A program made the translations under genes and the position numbers. A stretch of 64,000 nt of DNA, from assembly GCA_008933615.1 (NCBI GenBank), contig WBUR01000009.1, positions 37,497 to 101,496 of the forward strand, given 5' to 3'. Under the pieces are notes generated by a model. It was not told the origin of the DNA, did no database searches, and worked only from the letters and a program-made list of their open reading frames with translations. Position 1 is the stretch's first letter. Every line of letters begins with the position of its first letter. The DNA is from a bacterium. Lineage in GTDB: Bacteria; CLD3; SB21. Of this stretch, positions 1 to 9,503 are shown piece by piece.

Positions 1-1
1 A

Positions 2-61
2 TGGCCGTTTGAATACTTTTGCACATTGATCATGACACCATCCGACCTCACAGCGCCATAA
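2..61 (+). other. possible 3' end of an upstream gene
   Basis: Frame 2 is open from the window edge to a TAA at 59-61, three bases before the ATG of the next gene. Such tight spacing would fit an upstream gene in the same operon. Only about 19 codons are visible and the peptide is not recognisable, so this may be chance. Confidence 0.2.
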
Positions 62-64
62 TCC

Positions 65-1336
65 ATGAATGCCATTTCATCTTTTGAAATAACTGTATTC
101 TTTGCTCTTATATTTTTGTCCGGAATATTTTCCAGCATGGAAACAGCCATGCATTCACTTAGTGCCGTTTCTATAAAAGAAATACTGACCCGCGGCGGAA
201 CCCGTGCAAAACTCCTGGGTATTTGGTCGTCAAATCAGAATAAGTTTTTAACTACGATCTATGTCGGGAATAATATTTTAAATGTCGGCGCATCGGTGTT
301 AGCCTCAAGCATAACGATTGATATCGCCAGATATCACGGATATCATGAGCCGTACGCCCTTGCCGCGGCGACCGGCGTTATCACGTTTATCCTGCTGCTT
401 TTTGGAGAGGTAATACCCAAAGCTATCGCCCACCATCGCGCGGAAAAAGTTTTTCTCGTTCTCGCAGCGCCGGTCAATATAGCCCTGATTCTATTGCGTC
501 CGTTAAGCGCCTTTTTTGTATGGATTTCGCGCATTATTATCAATGCATTCGGCGGAGCAGAGCAGGTGCGTAGCCTGGGCGTTACCGAAGACGAGATCAA
601 GGCTATCATCGAAGCCGGTGAAATGGACGGCGCCATTGCGGAAGAAGAAAAGGACATGATTCACAGCGTGATTGAATTCGGCGACACGATCGTCAAGGAA
701 ATCATGGTACCGCGCGTTGATATGGTTTGTGTGGAAGTCGAAACTTCGATGGAGGAAATCCTGGAAATCATGGCATCCGAAAAACTCTCGCGACTGCCGG
801 TGTATGAAAAGACTGTCGATACCGTTGTAGGAGTTTTACATATCAAGAACATCATGAACGCCTGGCGAAAAAATATTCAGGACATGTCCGCTATTGAATT
901 TATTTCACTCCCCTATTTCGTTCCGGAGACCAAGAAAGTTGCCGAATTATTGAAAGAGTTTAAGACCAACCGGATGCAAATGGCGATCGTAGTGGATGAA
1001 TACGGCGGTACGGAAGGCCTGGTTACCATGGAAGATCTGGTTGAGGAAATAGTAGGCGAGATCAAAGATGAATACGACGACAGTTCACCCATGATCAAAA
1101 AACAGGATGACGGTTCTTTTGTAATCGACTCCAAAGTTGAAATTCGCCAGATTAACGAACAATTCAACCTGAACATCCCATCGGATGAATTCAGCACCGT
1201 CGGCGGATTTGTTTTATGGATACTCAGACGTATGCCAAAAAAGAATGAAACGATACAATACGAACGGCTAAAATTTACGATAATTGAGGCGGATAGAAAA
1301 CGCATTTACAAGGTAATGCTTCAGTTTTCAGAATGA
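65..1336 (+). CDS. CNNM/CorC-HlyC family membrane protein with CBS domains
   Basis: Predicted inner-membrane protein of the CNNM transporter / hemolysin-C family, linked in other bacteria to magnesium or cobalt homeostasis. Residues 1-185 hold the DUF21 transmembrane domain with about four hydrophobic segments and a family-type MET-A-H-S stretch near residue 25. Two CBS domains follow at about 200-330; the second contains the usual DEYGG-T-GLVT-ED-EEIVG pattern. A C-terminal CorC/HlyC domain covers about 340-423. The 423-aa length and domain order are complete for the family. The start ATG lies three bases after a stop that may belong to an upstream gene, and purL follows after about 80 bases. 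The ion specificity cannot be read from sequence, and older 'hemolysin' labels should not be taken literally. Confidence 0.9.
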   Translation: MNAISSFEITVFFALIFLSGIFSSMETAMHSLSAVSIKEILTRGGTRAKLLGIWSSNQNKFLTTIYVGNNILNVGASVLASSITIDIARYHGYHEPYALAAATGVITFILLLFGEVIPKAIAHHRAEKVFLVLAAPVNIALILLRPLSAFFVWISRIIINAFGGAEQVRSLGVTEDEIKAIIEAGEMDGAIAEEEKDMIHSVIEFGDTIVKEIMVPRVDMVCVEVETSMEEILEIMASEKLSRLPVYEKTVDTVVGVLHIKNIMNAWRKNIQDMSAIEFISLPYFVPETKKVAELLKEFKTNRMQMAIVVDEYGGTEGLVTMEDLVEEIVGEIKDEYDDSSPMIKKQDDGSFVIDSKVEIRQINEQFNLNIPSDEFSTVGGFVLWILRRMPKKNETIQYERLKFTIIEADRKRIYKVMLQFSE

Positions 1337-1414
1337 TTTTCGAATAAGGCTGTGTACTAATTTCTAGAGTTCAAGAATGTTCATGATCCGCCAAATTAAT
1401 TTTCAAGAGGAAAC

Positions 1415-3670
1415 ATGCACGTATCACGATTAATAGAGTTGAACGATATTCATGAGCCTGTCATCAACTTGGATCTGGCAAAAGACCACGGCATCAATGA
1501 CGAGGAGTACAAGAAAATACTGGAAATCCTCGGACGAACGCCGACGTTCACCGAACTCGGCATTTTCAGTGTAATGTGGAGCGAACACTGCAGCTACAAG
1601 AATTCCATCGCCGTACTTAAAACGCTTCCAAAGCAGGGCCCGCGTGTTTTAAAAGGCGCCGGCGAGGAAAACGCAGGGCTCATAGATATTGGCGACGGAT
1701 TGGCTGTTGCGTTTAAAATTGAAAGCCATAACCATCCTTCCGCCATTGAGCCTTATCAAGGTGCGGCAACCGGCGTCGGCGGAATTTTACGCGATATTTT
1801 TACCATGGGCGCGCGACCTATTGCTGCGCTGAATTCTCTTCGGTTCGGAAGTTTGGAAAATCCCCGTGTAAAATATTTGTTTGCCAATGTTGTTAAAGGC
1901 ATCGGCGATTACGGTAATTGTTTCGGCGTCCCAACCGTTGCCGGCGAAGTCTACTTTGAGGATTGTTACACGGATAACCCGTTGGTCAACGCAATGGCGG
2001 TAGGCATTGTTGAACACGGCCAAACAGCGAGCGCTATTGCTAAGGGCGAGGGTAACCCAGTCATGATCGTCGGGTCATCCACCGGCCGCGACGGGATTCA
2101 CGGCGCAACCTTTGCCTCGGAAGAAATTTCCGAAGCATCTGAATCCAAAAGGCCCAACGTTCAGATCGGCGATCCATTTACTGAAAAGCTCTTGCTCGAA
2201 GCAACTTTGGAGGCCATTCAATCCGGACATCTGGTCGGCATTCAGGATATGGGAGCGGCCGGACTTACCTGCTCCAGCGCTGAAACGAGCGCTAAAGGCG
2301 AGTGCGGAATAGAAATTGAATTGTCGCTGGTTCCATTGCGCGAAGATCACATGACGCCGTATGAAATCATGTTATCTGAAAGCCAGGAACGAATGCTTTT
2401 GATAGTAAAAAAGGGATTTGAAAAACACATTCAGGAAATTTTTGAGAAGTGGGATCTTCATGCAGTAACGATTGGCCGTGTTACGAATGACCGTATGCTG
2501 CGCGTAAAATACCGTGGAAAAATATTCGCCGAAATTCCCTCGGATTCTCTAGTGCTCGGCGGCGGAGCGCCCGTATATCAAAGAGACGCCGTTCGACCGG
2601 CCTACTTGGACGTCGTATATGCTTTCAAACCGGAAAGCGTTCCTGAACCAAAAGACTATAACAACGTCTTAAAAAAACTTTTGAGTTCACCCAATATTGC
2701 AAGTAAAGAGTGGGTGTATGAGCAGTACGATTCGATGGTTCGCACCAATACGATGACGCTGCCCGGCAGCGATTCCGCCGTGATCCGTATCAAAGGTACG
2801 AACAAAGCGCTTGCGATGAAAACCGACTGCAACGGGCGTTACGTGTACCTGAATCCCCGCCGCGGCGGGCAGATCGCCGTTGCAGAATGCGCGCGGAATG
2901 TGGTCTGTTCAGGCGCTAAGCCCGCAGCTATTACCAATTGCCTCAATTTTGGCAACCCATACAAGCCGGAAAATTATTGGCAATTCAAAGAAGCTGTCGG
3001 CGGTATGAGCGACGCATGCAAAGTATTCGAAACCCCGGTCACCGGAGGCAATGTTAGTTTCTACAATGAGAGTCCGACAGCGGCCGTATATCCTACCCCC
3101 ACTATCGGTATGCTTGGTATTATCGAAGATATGCATCATGTTACGACGTCGTGGTTCAAACAAGAAGGCGATTTTATTTTTCTGATTGGAAAGAACCTGG
3201 CCGAAATCGGTGGAAGCGAATATCTTAAAATTATTCATAACGCCGTAAATGGCGATGCGCCGCAGATCGATCTGGAATACGAAAAATCCGTACAGGCGTT
3301 CACCTATGATGCCATTGTTAAAGGGTTGATCCGATCTGCCCATGACGTTTCGGACGGCGGGCTGGCGGTAACGCTGGCTGAATGTTGTTTGCAAGAAAAG
3401 AAGAATCAAATTATCGGAGCAACGATTCGGCTGAAGGATACACTGCGTCCCGATTTTCTGCTGTTCGGAGAAACCCAATCACGAATCGTTGTTTCGGCTT
3501 CACCTGCTCACTCTAAATCATTTACGGAATTGGCTCAGTCTCAAGGAATGGATATATCGGAGATTGGTACCGTTGGAGGAAAAGAACTCGTCATCAACAA
3601 CTGGATTTCTATGAAAGTTGCCGAAATAGAAAAACATTATCGCTATTCAATAAAAAACATTATGAGCTGA
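1415..3670 (+). CDS. purL: phosphoribosylformylglycinamidine synthase, subunit PurL
   Basis: Large subunit of the fourth step of purine synthesis: ATP-dependent conversion of FGAR to FGAM, using ammonia supplied by PurQ with PurS. At 751 aa it is the small, glutaminase-free PurL form, so separate purS and purQ genes are expected; neither is in this window. Visible landmarks are [10 protein letters not shown] near residue 56, the [19 protein letters not shown] active-site stretch near 100, DMGAAGL near 287, and a second half repeating the AIRS-synthase fold with [10 protein letters not shown] near 545 and the SDGG motif near 650. The start is well supported by an AAGAGG ribosome site about seven bases upstream. 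The next gene is convergent, so purL ends its transcription unit. Confidence 0.96.
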   Translation: MHVSRLIELNDIHEPVINLDLAKDHGINDEEYKKILEILGRTPTFTELGIFSVMWSEHCSYKNSIAVLKTLPKQGPRVLKGAGEENAGLIDIGDGLAVAFKIESHNHPSAIEPYQGAATGVGGILRDIFTMGARPIAALNSLRFGSLENPRVKYLFANVVKGIGDYGNCFGVPTVAGEVYFEDCYTDNPLVNAMAVGIVEHGQTASAIAKGEGNPVMIVGSSTGRDGIHGATFASEEISEASESKRPNVQIGDPFTEKLLLEATLEAIQSGHLVGIQDMGAAGLTCSSAETSAKGECGIEIELSLVPLREDHMTPYEIMLSESQERMLLIVKKGFEKHIQEIFEKWDLHAVTIGRVTNDRMLRVKYRGKIFAEIPSDSLVLGGGAPVYQRDAVRPAYLDVVYAFKPESVPEPKDYNNVLKKLLSSPNIASKEWVYEQYDSMVRTNTMTLPGSDSAVIRIKGTNKALAMKTDCNGRYVYLNPRRGGQIAVAECARNVVCSGAKPAAITNCLNFGNPYKPENYWQFKEAVGGMSDACKVFETPVTGGNVSFYNESPTAAVYPTPTIGMLGIIEDMHHVTTSWFKQEGDFIFLIGKNLAEIGGSEYLKIIHNAVNGDAPQIDLEYEKSVQAFTYDAIVKGLIRSAHDVSDGGLAVTLAECCLQEKKNQIIGATIRLKDTLRPDFLLFGETQSRIVVSASPAHSKSFTELAQSQGMDISEIGTVGGKELVINNWISMKVAEIEKHYRYSIKNIMS

Positions 3671-3754
3671 TTACATTTGACTTTACTAATTCCGTGAAAC
3701 ATCGTGTTCTGCGGTTCTATAGTAGTAAAAAATTGAAATTTTTTTTCTCTCCTA

Positions 3755-5323
3755 CTACTCTTTCTTTCCCTCGAGTTCTATCACCGGCATAATCATTTCT
3801 TCCATGGAAATCCCGCCGTGCTGAAACGTATCCTTGTAATAGTTCAAATAATGGTGATAGTTCGTCGGGTAGACAAAGTAGTAATCCTCTTTTGCTATTA
3901 TGTAATGCGTGTTCACGCCGCGTGAGGGTAATTTATAATCGGCCGGTTCTTTTATGAACAAGGCATGTTTCGCATTCGCTTTGATATTTTTTCCGTACTT
4001 ATAACGCAAACTTGTGGAGGTCTCTTTATCGCCGATCACTTGCGTTCCGTGCAAACTCCTTATGCTGCCGTGATCCGATGTTATAATTACAGAACAGTCT
4101 AGTTTAGAAAGGATTTTCAGTATTTCAAACATTGGAGAATGAACGAACCATGAATTACTAAGCGAGCGGTACGCCGCTTCATTGGGCGCAATCTCCTTGA
4201 TCACCGTCGAGTCACTGCGGCTGTGCGCGAGTATGTCGAGAAAATTCAGTACAATGGCAGTTAACTGAGTCGACTCCACGTAACTGGCTATATTTCCTTC
4301 CAGATTTTTTGTCGCATCAATATTCAACAGTTTAATATACTTTGCATCGGATTCCAGTGGAACCCGGTTGATCTTCAGCTGATAGTCCAGCAATTCCTTT
4401 TCAAATCGGTTACGGCTGGAGTCATCCTCTTCGCCTTTGGACCAGATCTCCGGAAATTTCTTTTCTATATCTGCAGGAAACATGCCGCTGAATATCGCAT
4501 TGCGGGAATACGGCGTAGACGTCGGAAGAATCGAATAGTAATAATGCTTTGTGATATTAAAGTATTCCTGCAGGATGGGTTCAAATCCAAGCCATTGATC
4601 CAATCGTAAACAGTCAATAACGAGAAAGACAACGCGGCGTTTGGCGGCAATTTTAGGAAACACGTATTTGCGAATGATGTCCGTAGACAGCAACGGAGAA
4701 TTTTCATTCCGCTCATGTATCCATTTATGATAATGACGTTCCACAAACTTGCCGAATTCAATATTACACGCATGCTTTTGATCGTACAGTGTCTGGCGTA
4801 GTCCAAGATCGGCATACTCGTCCATTTCTCGGTCCCACTCACTCAGCGACAGATTAATCTCATACCAGTCGTTGAACGTCAGTTCGGTCATCAATTGTTG
4901 AGAAATTTTATTAAATTCCTGAATGTAATCTCTTGAAATTTTTTGTTCTGTGATCTTACGGGTGTCGAAGATCTGTTTACAGGCGAGTAAAATCTGGCTG
5001 GGATTCACTGGCTTTGTCAGATACTGGTCGATTTTACGCCCGATGGCATCATCCATGAGCTTTTCTTCCTCACTTTTGGTGATCATAATCACCGGCAAAG
5101 AGGGATACATATCTTTGATTTCCTCAAGCGTAGTCAAACCGTCTTTGCCGTCCATCATTTCGTCGAGAAGCACCAGATCATATTTTCCCTTTTCAATATA
5201 GCGGATCGCGTCTTCGCCGTTAGTTACCGGCGTGACATCGTAACCCCTCTGCTGGAGAAAAAGTATATGCGGTTTGAGTAATTCGATCTCGTCGTCCGCC
5301 CAAATGATATTTTTTTTCTGCAT
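3755..5323 (-). CDS. porX: PorX-like response regulator fused to a PglZ domain
   Basis: N-terminal receiver domain (1-120) with acidic residues D10-D11, phosphoacceptor D54 and conserved K104, joined to a PglZ domain of the alkaline phosphatase superfamily. The PglZ part shows a VIDCLRLDQW metal site, an STPYSRNAIFSG stretch with the conserved threonine, ITSDHGS and a late QHGGISMEE histidine motif. This arrangement matches PorX, the regulator of the type IX secretion system in Bacteroidota, whose PglZ domain is reported to be a zinc phosphodiesterase. I chose the ATG at 5323 because GAGGTGAAGG lies just upstream and the receiver fold begins there; a longer reading to 5383 adds 20 non-homologous residues. 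No PorY-type kinase is in the window. A T9SS cargo and a PorV-like protein elsewhere in the window support the role. Confidence 0.88.
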   Translation of the reverse strand: MQKKNIIWADDEIELLKPHILFLQQRGYDVTPVTNGEDAIRYIEKGKYDLVLLDEMMDGKDGLTTLEEIKDMYPSLPVIMITKSEEEKLMDDAIGRKIDQYLTKPVNPSQILLACKQIFDTRKITEQKISRDYIQEFNKISQQLMTELTFNDWYEINLSLSEWDREMDEYADLGLRQTLYDQKHACNIEFGKFVERHYHKWIHERNENSPLLSTDIIRKYVFPKIAAKRRVVFLVIDCLRLDQWLGFEPILQEYFNITKHYYYSILPTSTPYSRNAIFSGMFPADIEKKFPEIWSKGEEDDSSRNRFEKELLDYQLKINRVPLESDAKYIKLLNIDATKNLEGNIASYVESTQLTAIVLNFLDILAHSRSDSTVIKEIAPNEAAYRSLSNSWFVHSPMFEILKILSKLDCSVIITSDHGSIRSLHGTQVIGDKETSTSLRYKYGKNIKANAKHALFIKEPADYKLPSRGVNTHYIIAKEDYYFVYPTNYHHYLNYYKDTFQHGGISMEEMIMPVIELEGKKE

Positions 5324-5403
5324 GCCTTCACCTCGATTTTTGTGTAATGAATCTTGATCCGCCGTATCAAAAACGATACACATCTCCTTTTCTTGCAGAA
5401 ACG

Positions 5404-7416
5404 TTACACATCCACAATGTCCGATAATATCTCTGCATTTTCTCTGACCTTATCGTAGTGTTTTCGAACATGCGCCAATTCATCTCCAAAATGTTCAAAC
5501 TGTTTTTTCATGTCATCATCCGTCGCACTGCGGAGAAAAATATCGATCAACTGCTGTTCAAATGTCTTATCAGTTTCTACATCGCCGAGGATCATATCCA
5601 GTTCGCCGATTACGAGTTCAAACATTCTTATTTTATTATTTAATAACTCCAGAATGCGCGCTTCAATAGTTTCCTGCACGGACAAATTAAAAACAAATAC
5701 TTCCTGTTCCTGCCCCAAACGGTGAACACGTCCAATACGCTGTTCCACACGCATCGGATTCCACGGCAGGTCGTAATTGATGATCTGGCGGCAAAACTGT
5801 AAATTGAGTCCCTCCCCGCCGGCCTGCGTACTTATCAGAATTTGTTTTTTGGTTCTGAATTGTTCAATGGCTTCCTTACGCGCCTGCGTCCCAGCCAAAC
5901 CGCCGTGAAAAAGTTCGACCGAGAATCCTTCACGCTCCAATTCCATTTTCAGTTGTTTCATCGTGTCAATGAACTCTACGAATATGATCGTCTTGTCCGG
6001 AAATTTTTTAAGTATCTCGATCGTGGCCTTGCTTTTTCGGCTCATCGGAATGGATTCACATAGCCGAACAAAATACAACAGCTTTTCTTTTGTTTTTTCA
6101 GGATAACTTCGCTTCAAAAAATTCTGTAACGTGTGCCGCGTTGCCTGCGGGCTGCTGCAAACTTCGCGCTGAAGCGTGATGAGTGAAAGGATATGAACTT
6201 CAAATGACGTTTCTTTACGAAATTCCTCACGGACGTAGTTGGTAACCTCGTTGTAAAGCTCCCTTTCCGTTTCGGAAAGCTCGAGGTAATACACGGCGGC
6301 GCGGCGCGGCGGGAGGCTGATACCAACCTTATCGCGCCTGTTACGAATCATCACTTCATTCAAAATATGTTTGAGTTGGTCTTCATTGTTGGGGAGACGC
6401 GGATCTTCTTTCATCATGAATTTGCGTTTGAAGGAACGGATCGTCCCGAACAAACCGGGCTTTAGAATCGTGATCAGACTATAGAGTTCCGTCAAATCAT
6501 TATGAACGGGCGTCGCCGTGAGCAGTAATACGTATTTCTTTTTGATCTTATTGACAAATTTAAAACCGATCGTGCCGCGGTGTTTCAGCCGATGGGCTTC
6601 ATCTACGATAAGCAAATCAAACTCGCGCGAAAGAACTATGTTCGCCGCTTCATTCCTTTTCGCGAGATCGATTGACGCAATAATTCTGGGTTCGCGCCAA
6701 TGATCGGGTTTTTCCGGAATGGTAAAATGTTCGCCGAATTTCACCAGCATTTCATCCTGCCATTGGCCAACCAAAGAAGCCGGCGTGAGGATCAAGATGT
6801 TCTTGGCTAAATTTCTTTCAATGAGTTCTTTAGCAATCAAACCGGCTTCTATCGTTTTACCCAATCCGACTTCATCGGCCAGCAAAACCTGTCCACGCAT
6901 ACGCCGCAGGGATTCTAATGCCGTATTAATCTGATAATCATAATGAGTGATATTGGCATCGTTGACCGATATAAGCCGGTCAAAACCCGAGATAAGATTT
7001 ATTTTTTCGGCTTCCAGACGCAGCGTATATTCGTCAATCGTATTGTATTGTTTCTGCGAGAACAGATTTTGAAACGACATGTCTACTTTGATTTCGATCG
7101 GCGGCAGTTCGATATTTTCCTTTTTGAAGAAATCCAAATGCATTTCGTTCGTCTCAAAATCATAACCGCAGCGGAAACATTCGTTGACCGAGGCCTGATC
7201 GAGCCATCCGCAACGAGGGCAGCGCTTAGATTTGACGGCCTTCCCTTCCGTTTTGAAACGCTTCGTGAATTGTTTCGGCTGTTCGATCTCGATCCACTCA
7301 AACCGTTCGCGGCTTTTTGCCGATTTCGCCGCTTGAACAGCCTTTACTTTCACATTACCCGCGTCTTCAGAAGGAATTTCCAGCGAATCAAATATGGTTT
7401 TTTCTGTTTTTTCCAT
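5404..7416 (-). CDS. SNF2-family DEAD/DEAH helicase with N-terminal zinc ribbon
   Basis: A 670-aa superfamily 2 ATPase of the SNF2/RapA type. A four-cysteine zinc ribbon (C66, C69, C80, C83) precedes the helicase core. Core motifs are clear: Walker A DEVGLGKT at 181-188, DEAH at 272-275, a TATP motif III, motif V STQAGGEGLN and motif VI QRIGRVHRLGQ. Such enzymes translocate on double-stranded DNA and remodel protein-DNA or polymerase-DNA complexes. It lacks the extra N-terminal domains of E. coli RapA, so I do not call it rapA. It ends about 80 bases before the PorX-like gene on the same strand and may be co-transcribed with it. Upstream it is insulated by a hairpin terminator at 7436-7474. 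The ribosome site is weak. Its substrate is unknown. Confidence 0.9.
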   Translation of the reverse strand: MEKTEKTIFDSLEIPSEDAGNVKVKAVQAAKSAKSRERFEWIEIEQPKQFTKRFKTEGKAVKSKRCPRCGWLDQASVNECFRCGYDFETNEMHLDFFKKENIELPPIEIKVDMSFQNLFSQKQYNTIDEYTLRLEAEKINLISGFDRLISVNDANITHYDYQINTALESLRRMRGQVLLADEVGLGKTIEAGLIAKELIERNLAKNILILTPASLVGQWQDEMLVKFGEHFTIPEKPDHWREPRIIASIDLAKRNEAANIVLSREFDLLIVDEAHRLKHRGTIGFKFVNKIKKKYVLLLTATPVHNDLTELYSLITILKPGLFGTIRSFKRKFMMKEDPRLPNNEDQLKHILNEVMIRNRRDKVGISLPPRRAAVYYLELSETERELYNEVTNYVREEFRKETSFEVHILSLITLQREVCSSPQATRHTLQNFLKRSYPEKTKEKLLYFVRLCESIPMSRKSKATIEILKKFPDKTIIFVEFIDTMKQLKMELEREGFSVELFHGGLAGTQARKEAIEQFRTKKQILISTQAGGEGLNLQFCRQIINYDLPWNPMRVEQRIGRVHRLGQEQEVFVFNLSVQETIEARILELLNNKIRMFELVIGELDMILGDVETDKTFEQQLIDIFLRSATDDDMKKQFEHFGDELAHVRKHYDKVRENAEILSDIVDV

Positions 7417-7435
7417 TGGTTCTAAAAAAAATTAA

Positions 7436-7474
7436 AAAACCAGCCGTTCAATACATGAATAAACGCTGGTTTTA
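7436..7474 (-). terminator. rho-independent terminator after the 7569-7961 gene
   Basis: Read on the minus strand, AAAACCAGCGTT pairs with AACGGCTGGTTTT across a 13-base loop with one bulged base, and is followed by runs of T (TTTTTTAATTTTTTTT). It sits between the small exported protein gene and the helicase gene, so the helicase probably has its own promoter in the same short gap. Confidence 0.75.
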
Positions 7475-7568
7475 AATACGATACCGTTGTAACAAAGTTG
7501 TATAGCCGACATCCTCATTATTAATTGAGTAGAAGCTAAAGTAAACGTCTTTCAAAATCAAGAGCTAA

Positions 7569-7961
7569 CTACTCCCGTAACCTCACATACACGTGGGCAT
7601 ACCCGTCATATACATTTTCCCTAAGAAACAGCGTGTCCTGCCCACGCAAACTTATCGTCTGCGTCTTCGTCATTCCGGAAATACGTAAAACCGGCGCCGG
7701 CGATTGTGAATAGATCGACTTTTCGTTTTGGATTTGATAATTTTGTTTTAACGTCAGGGAATCGTTGGCGTAATACATGATGACATGGTCTTTCGTCAGC
7801 ACGATTTTTTTTGATAATTTAATATTTTCCGGAGTCAATGTGTTGCCTAAAAGTCCGCCGCTGGATTGCACCCAGCTCCATGCGCCGTACATTTCTTTTT
7901 CATCTAAAACGGGTTCCTGTATACTAAATACCACGATAAAAATAGCCAGAAAACGTATCAT
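7569..7961 (-). CDS. small exported protein, lipocalin-like, function unknown
   Basis: A 130-aa protein with a hydrophobic N-terminus (residues 3-14) that looks like a short signal peptide. The mature part opens with EMYGAWSWVQSSGG and then alternates polar and hydrophobic beta-strand-like segments, a pattern like small lipocalin-type or META-like exported proteins. There is no cysteine lipobox. It is divergent from the membrane protein at 8018 with only 56 bases between them, and is followed by its own terminator. I do not recognise a specific family, so only periplasmic or envelope location is inferred. Confidence 0.65.
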   Translation of the reverse strand: MIRFLAIFIVVFSIQEPVLDEKEMYGAWSWVQSSGGLLGNTLTPENIKLSKKIVLTKDHVIMYYANDSLTLKQNYQIQNEKSIYSQSPAPVLRISGMTKTQTISLRGQDTLFLRENVYDGYAHVYVRLRE

Positions 7962-8017
7962 AATGTCTAAACTTTATTATTGGTTTTTCACTAAAAAAAC
8001 GACTACTTTTTATTAAA

Positions 8018-8641
8018 ATGAAGATATTGTTGTCTAAAGTCAATACAGCTTTTCTTAAATATACGATCTTTGAAATCAATGCCATTACTTTGGTTTCCAT
8101 GGTCGTTTGGACGCTTGCCCAGCACGAATCCGCCGTGGTGGGATGGTACACGCTTCTTCTGCCGTATTTTCAGCACTGGCTAAGCACAGCAACCGCTGTT
8201 TTTGTCATCGTGTCGATTATCGACCTCGCTTGGCTGTATTGTTTGTTCTATTTATTCAAGAAATCTTTTCACGGCTTGGTCAAATTATACCGTGTTCGGG
8301 TATGGCTGGACCGTATTCAGCATAAACCCTGGTTTCAAAAGATAGAAAAGTATTTTACGGAATCGCCCGGCGAGGAAGAAGTAATGAATGTGCAGCCTCA
8401 TGATTCCCGCTTCCAACGTTTTATCAAACGATCCGGGCATCTCGGCATCGTGATCATTGCGGCCATTCCAAGCCCGGGCCTTAAAGAAGTCGGCATTATC
8501 ATGGCGCTGACTCCAAAATATAAACGTTACGGATTTTGGCTTATGTACATAGGAGGTATTGTCAAGACCACCGGCACTTTATTGGTCTACGGCGGGCTTT
8601 ACAAGGCTTTTCATCAGTTATTTCAACAAACATTTTATTAA
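8018..8641 (+). CDS. putative small multidrug export-like inner-membrane protein
   Basis: A 207-aa protein with hydrophobic segments at about 20-40, 60-85, 140-160 and 170-190. The second half carries AAIPSPGLKEVGIIMAL, in which a proline-glycine re-entrant-like stretch resembles the DedA/SNARE-associated and 'small multidrug export' families. The central region (95-140) is charged and probably cytoplasmic. The ATG at 8018 has no strong ribosome site. The GIDE-domain gene follows after 33 bases on the same strand. Family assignment rests on one motif region, and transport function is not shown. Confidence 0.6.
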   Translation: MKILLSKVNTAFLKYTIFEINAITLVSMVVWTLAQHESAVVGWYTLLLPYFQHWLSTATAVFVIVSIIDLAWLYCLFYLFKKSFHGLVKLYRVRVWLDRIQHKPWFQKIEKYFTESPGEEEVMNVQPHDSRFQRFIKRSGHLGIVIIAAIPSPGLKEVGIIMALTPKYKRYGFWLMYIGGIVKTTGTLLVYGGLYKAFHQLFQQTFY

Positions 8642-8674
8642 TAATTAGCACAACAATCCAACCGGAGGGAAAAA

Positions 8675-9478
8675 ATGGCCGCAATAATTATCGGCATTGC
8701 TCTGATCGGACTAAGTGTCCTGCTTATCTTTTTACGCAGAAAAAGCCAGGACAAACTCCTGGAGATCAAATCCACACAAACTTCATCGGCAAAAGACCTG
8801 ACAGAACTTTGGCAGTCGGTAAAAAGTGAACTGGGAAGCGCCGGCGGATTTAAACAGCTTACAGAAGTCAAAGGCATTGTAAAATGTGCAAAGCCTCTTT
8901 TGGGTGAGTTGTCCAAACAAGCCTGCGTGTGTTATCAAATGGAAGTTCTGGAACGTTATGAAGAGACATACTATGAAAAAGACGCACAAGGCAATAACCA
9001 GCGCCGAACCCGCACCGGTAAGAGTTCCGTTGCTAACAATTCCCAATCCGTTGCTTTTGAAATCGAAGATGCGACCGGGCGCATCACCGTCAATCCAAAC
9101 GGCGCGGATATCGATCCTGTTCAGGTAGTGAGCAAATATGAACCAAGTATTCAGGGACGAAATTCGATCTCATTTGGTAGCTTTTCTTTTAACGTCGGAC
9201 GCGGCGATGGCGACCGAAAAATTTTGGGATATGAATTTACTGAAAAGATTATTCCGGTGGATCGCAGAATATATGCGATAGGCGAAGCATCCGATACCTC
9301 CGGTGAGCTCATGATCCAAAAGCCGTCTGAAAAAGGCAAGCCGTTTATAATAACATTAAAATCGGAAGAGGAACTCACCAAAGGCACTGAATCAAACATC
9401 AAAGCCCTGATGATAGGTGCAATGCTGAGCCTGATCGTGGGATTGGGCGCTGTAATATACGGAATAATCGAAAAATAA
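8675..9478 (+). CDS. GIDE-domain membrane protein without a RING finger
   Basis: The 267-aa protein begins with one membrane helix (residues 3-20) and ends with a second at about 240-262. Between them lies a soluble region with the GIDE/BAM features known from the mitochondrial ubiquitin ligase MUL1/MULAN and many bacterial homologues: TEVKGIVKCAKPL, a CVCYQMEVLERYEE strand pair, a basic QRRTRTGK turn and FEIEDATGRITVNPNGADI. There is no RING domain, so no ligase activity is implied. The start has an excellent GGAGGG ribosome site. It lies in a four-gene plus-strand group between a membrane protein and an exported protein; an envelope stress role is only a guess. Confidence 0.8.
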   Translation: MAAIIIGIALIGLSVLLIFLRRKSQDKLLEIKSTQTSSAKDLTELWQSVKSELGSAGGFKQLTEVKGIVKCAKPLLGELSKQACVCYQMEVLERYEETYYEKDAQGNNQRRTRTGKSSVANNSQSVAFEIEDATGRITVNPNGADIDPVQVVSKYEPSIQGRNSISFGSFSFNVGRGDGDRKILGYEFTEKIIPVDRRIYAIGEASDTSGELMIQKPSEKGKPFIITLKSEEELTKGTESNIKALMIGAMLSLIVGLGAVIYGIIEK

Positions 9479-9503
9479 ATTGTAACCGTGAAAGGAATCT
9501 GAT

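Noticed and set aside
2909..3478. 189-aa minus-strand open frame inside purL
   Set aside because: It is a shadow of purL in another frame; purL has full-length conserved motifs.
3671..3754. AT-rich hairpin-like sequence (GTAGTAAAAAATT...AATTTTTT...TACTAC) between convergent purL and porX
   Set aside because: The stem is almost only A and T with unpaired stretches, so a terminator call is not reliable; it is the only notable item in the short gap.
5324..5383. longer start of the PorX-like protein at 5383
   Set aside because: The extra 20 residues have no homology-like pattern, and a strong ribosome site sits before the ATG at 5323.
3755..7416. a BREX-like defence locus
   Set aside because: There is no methyltransferase (PglX), BrxC or BrxL gene; the PglZ protein has a receiver domain and fits PorX better.
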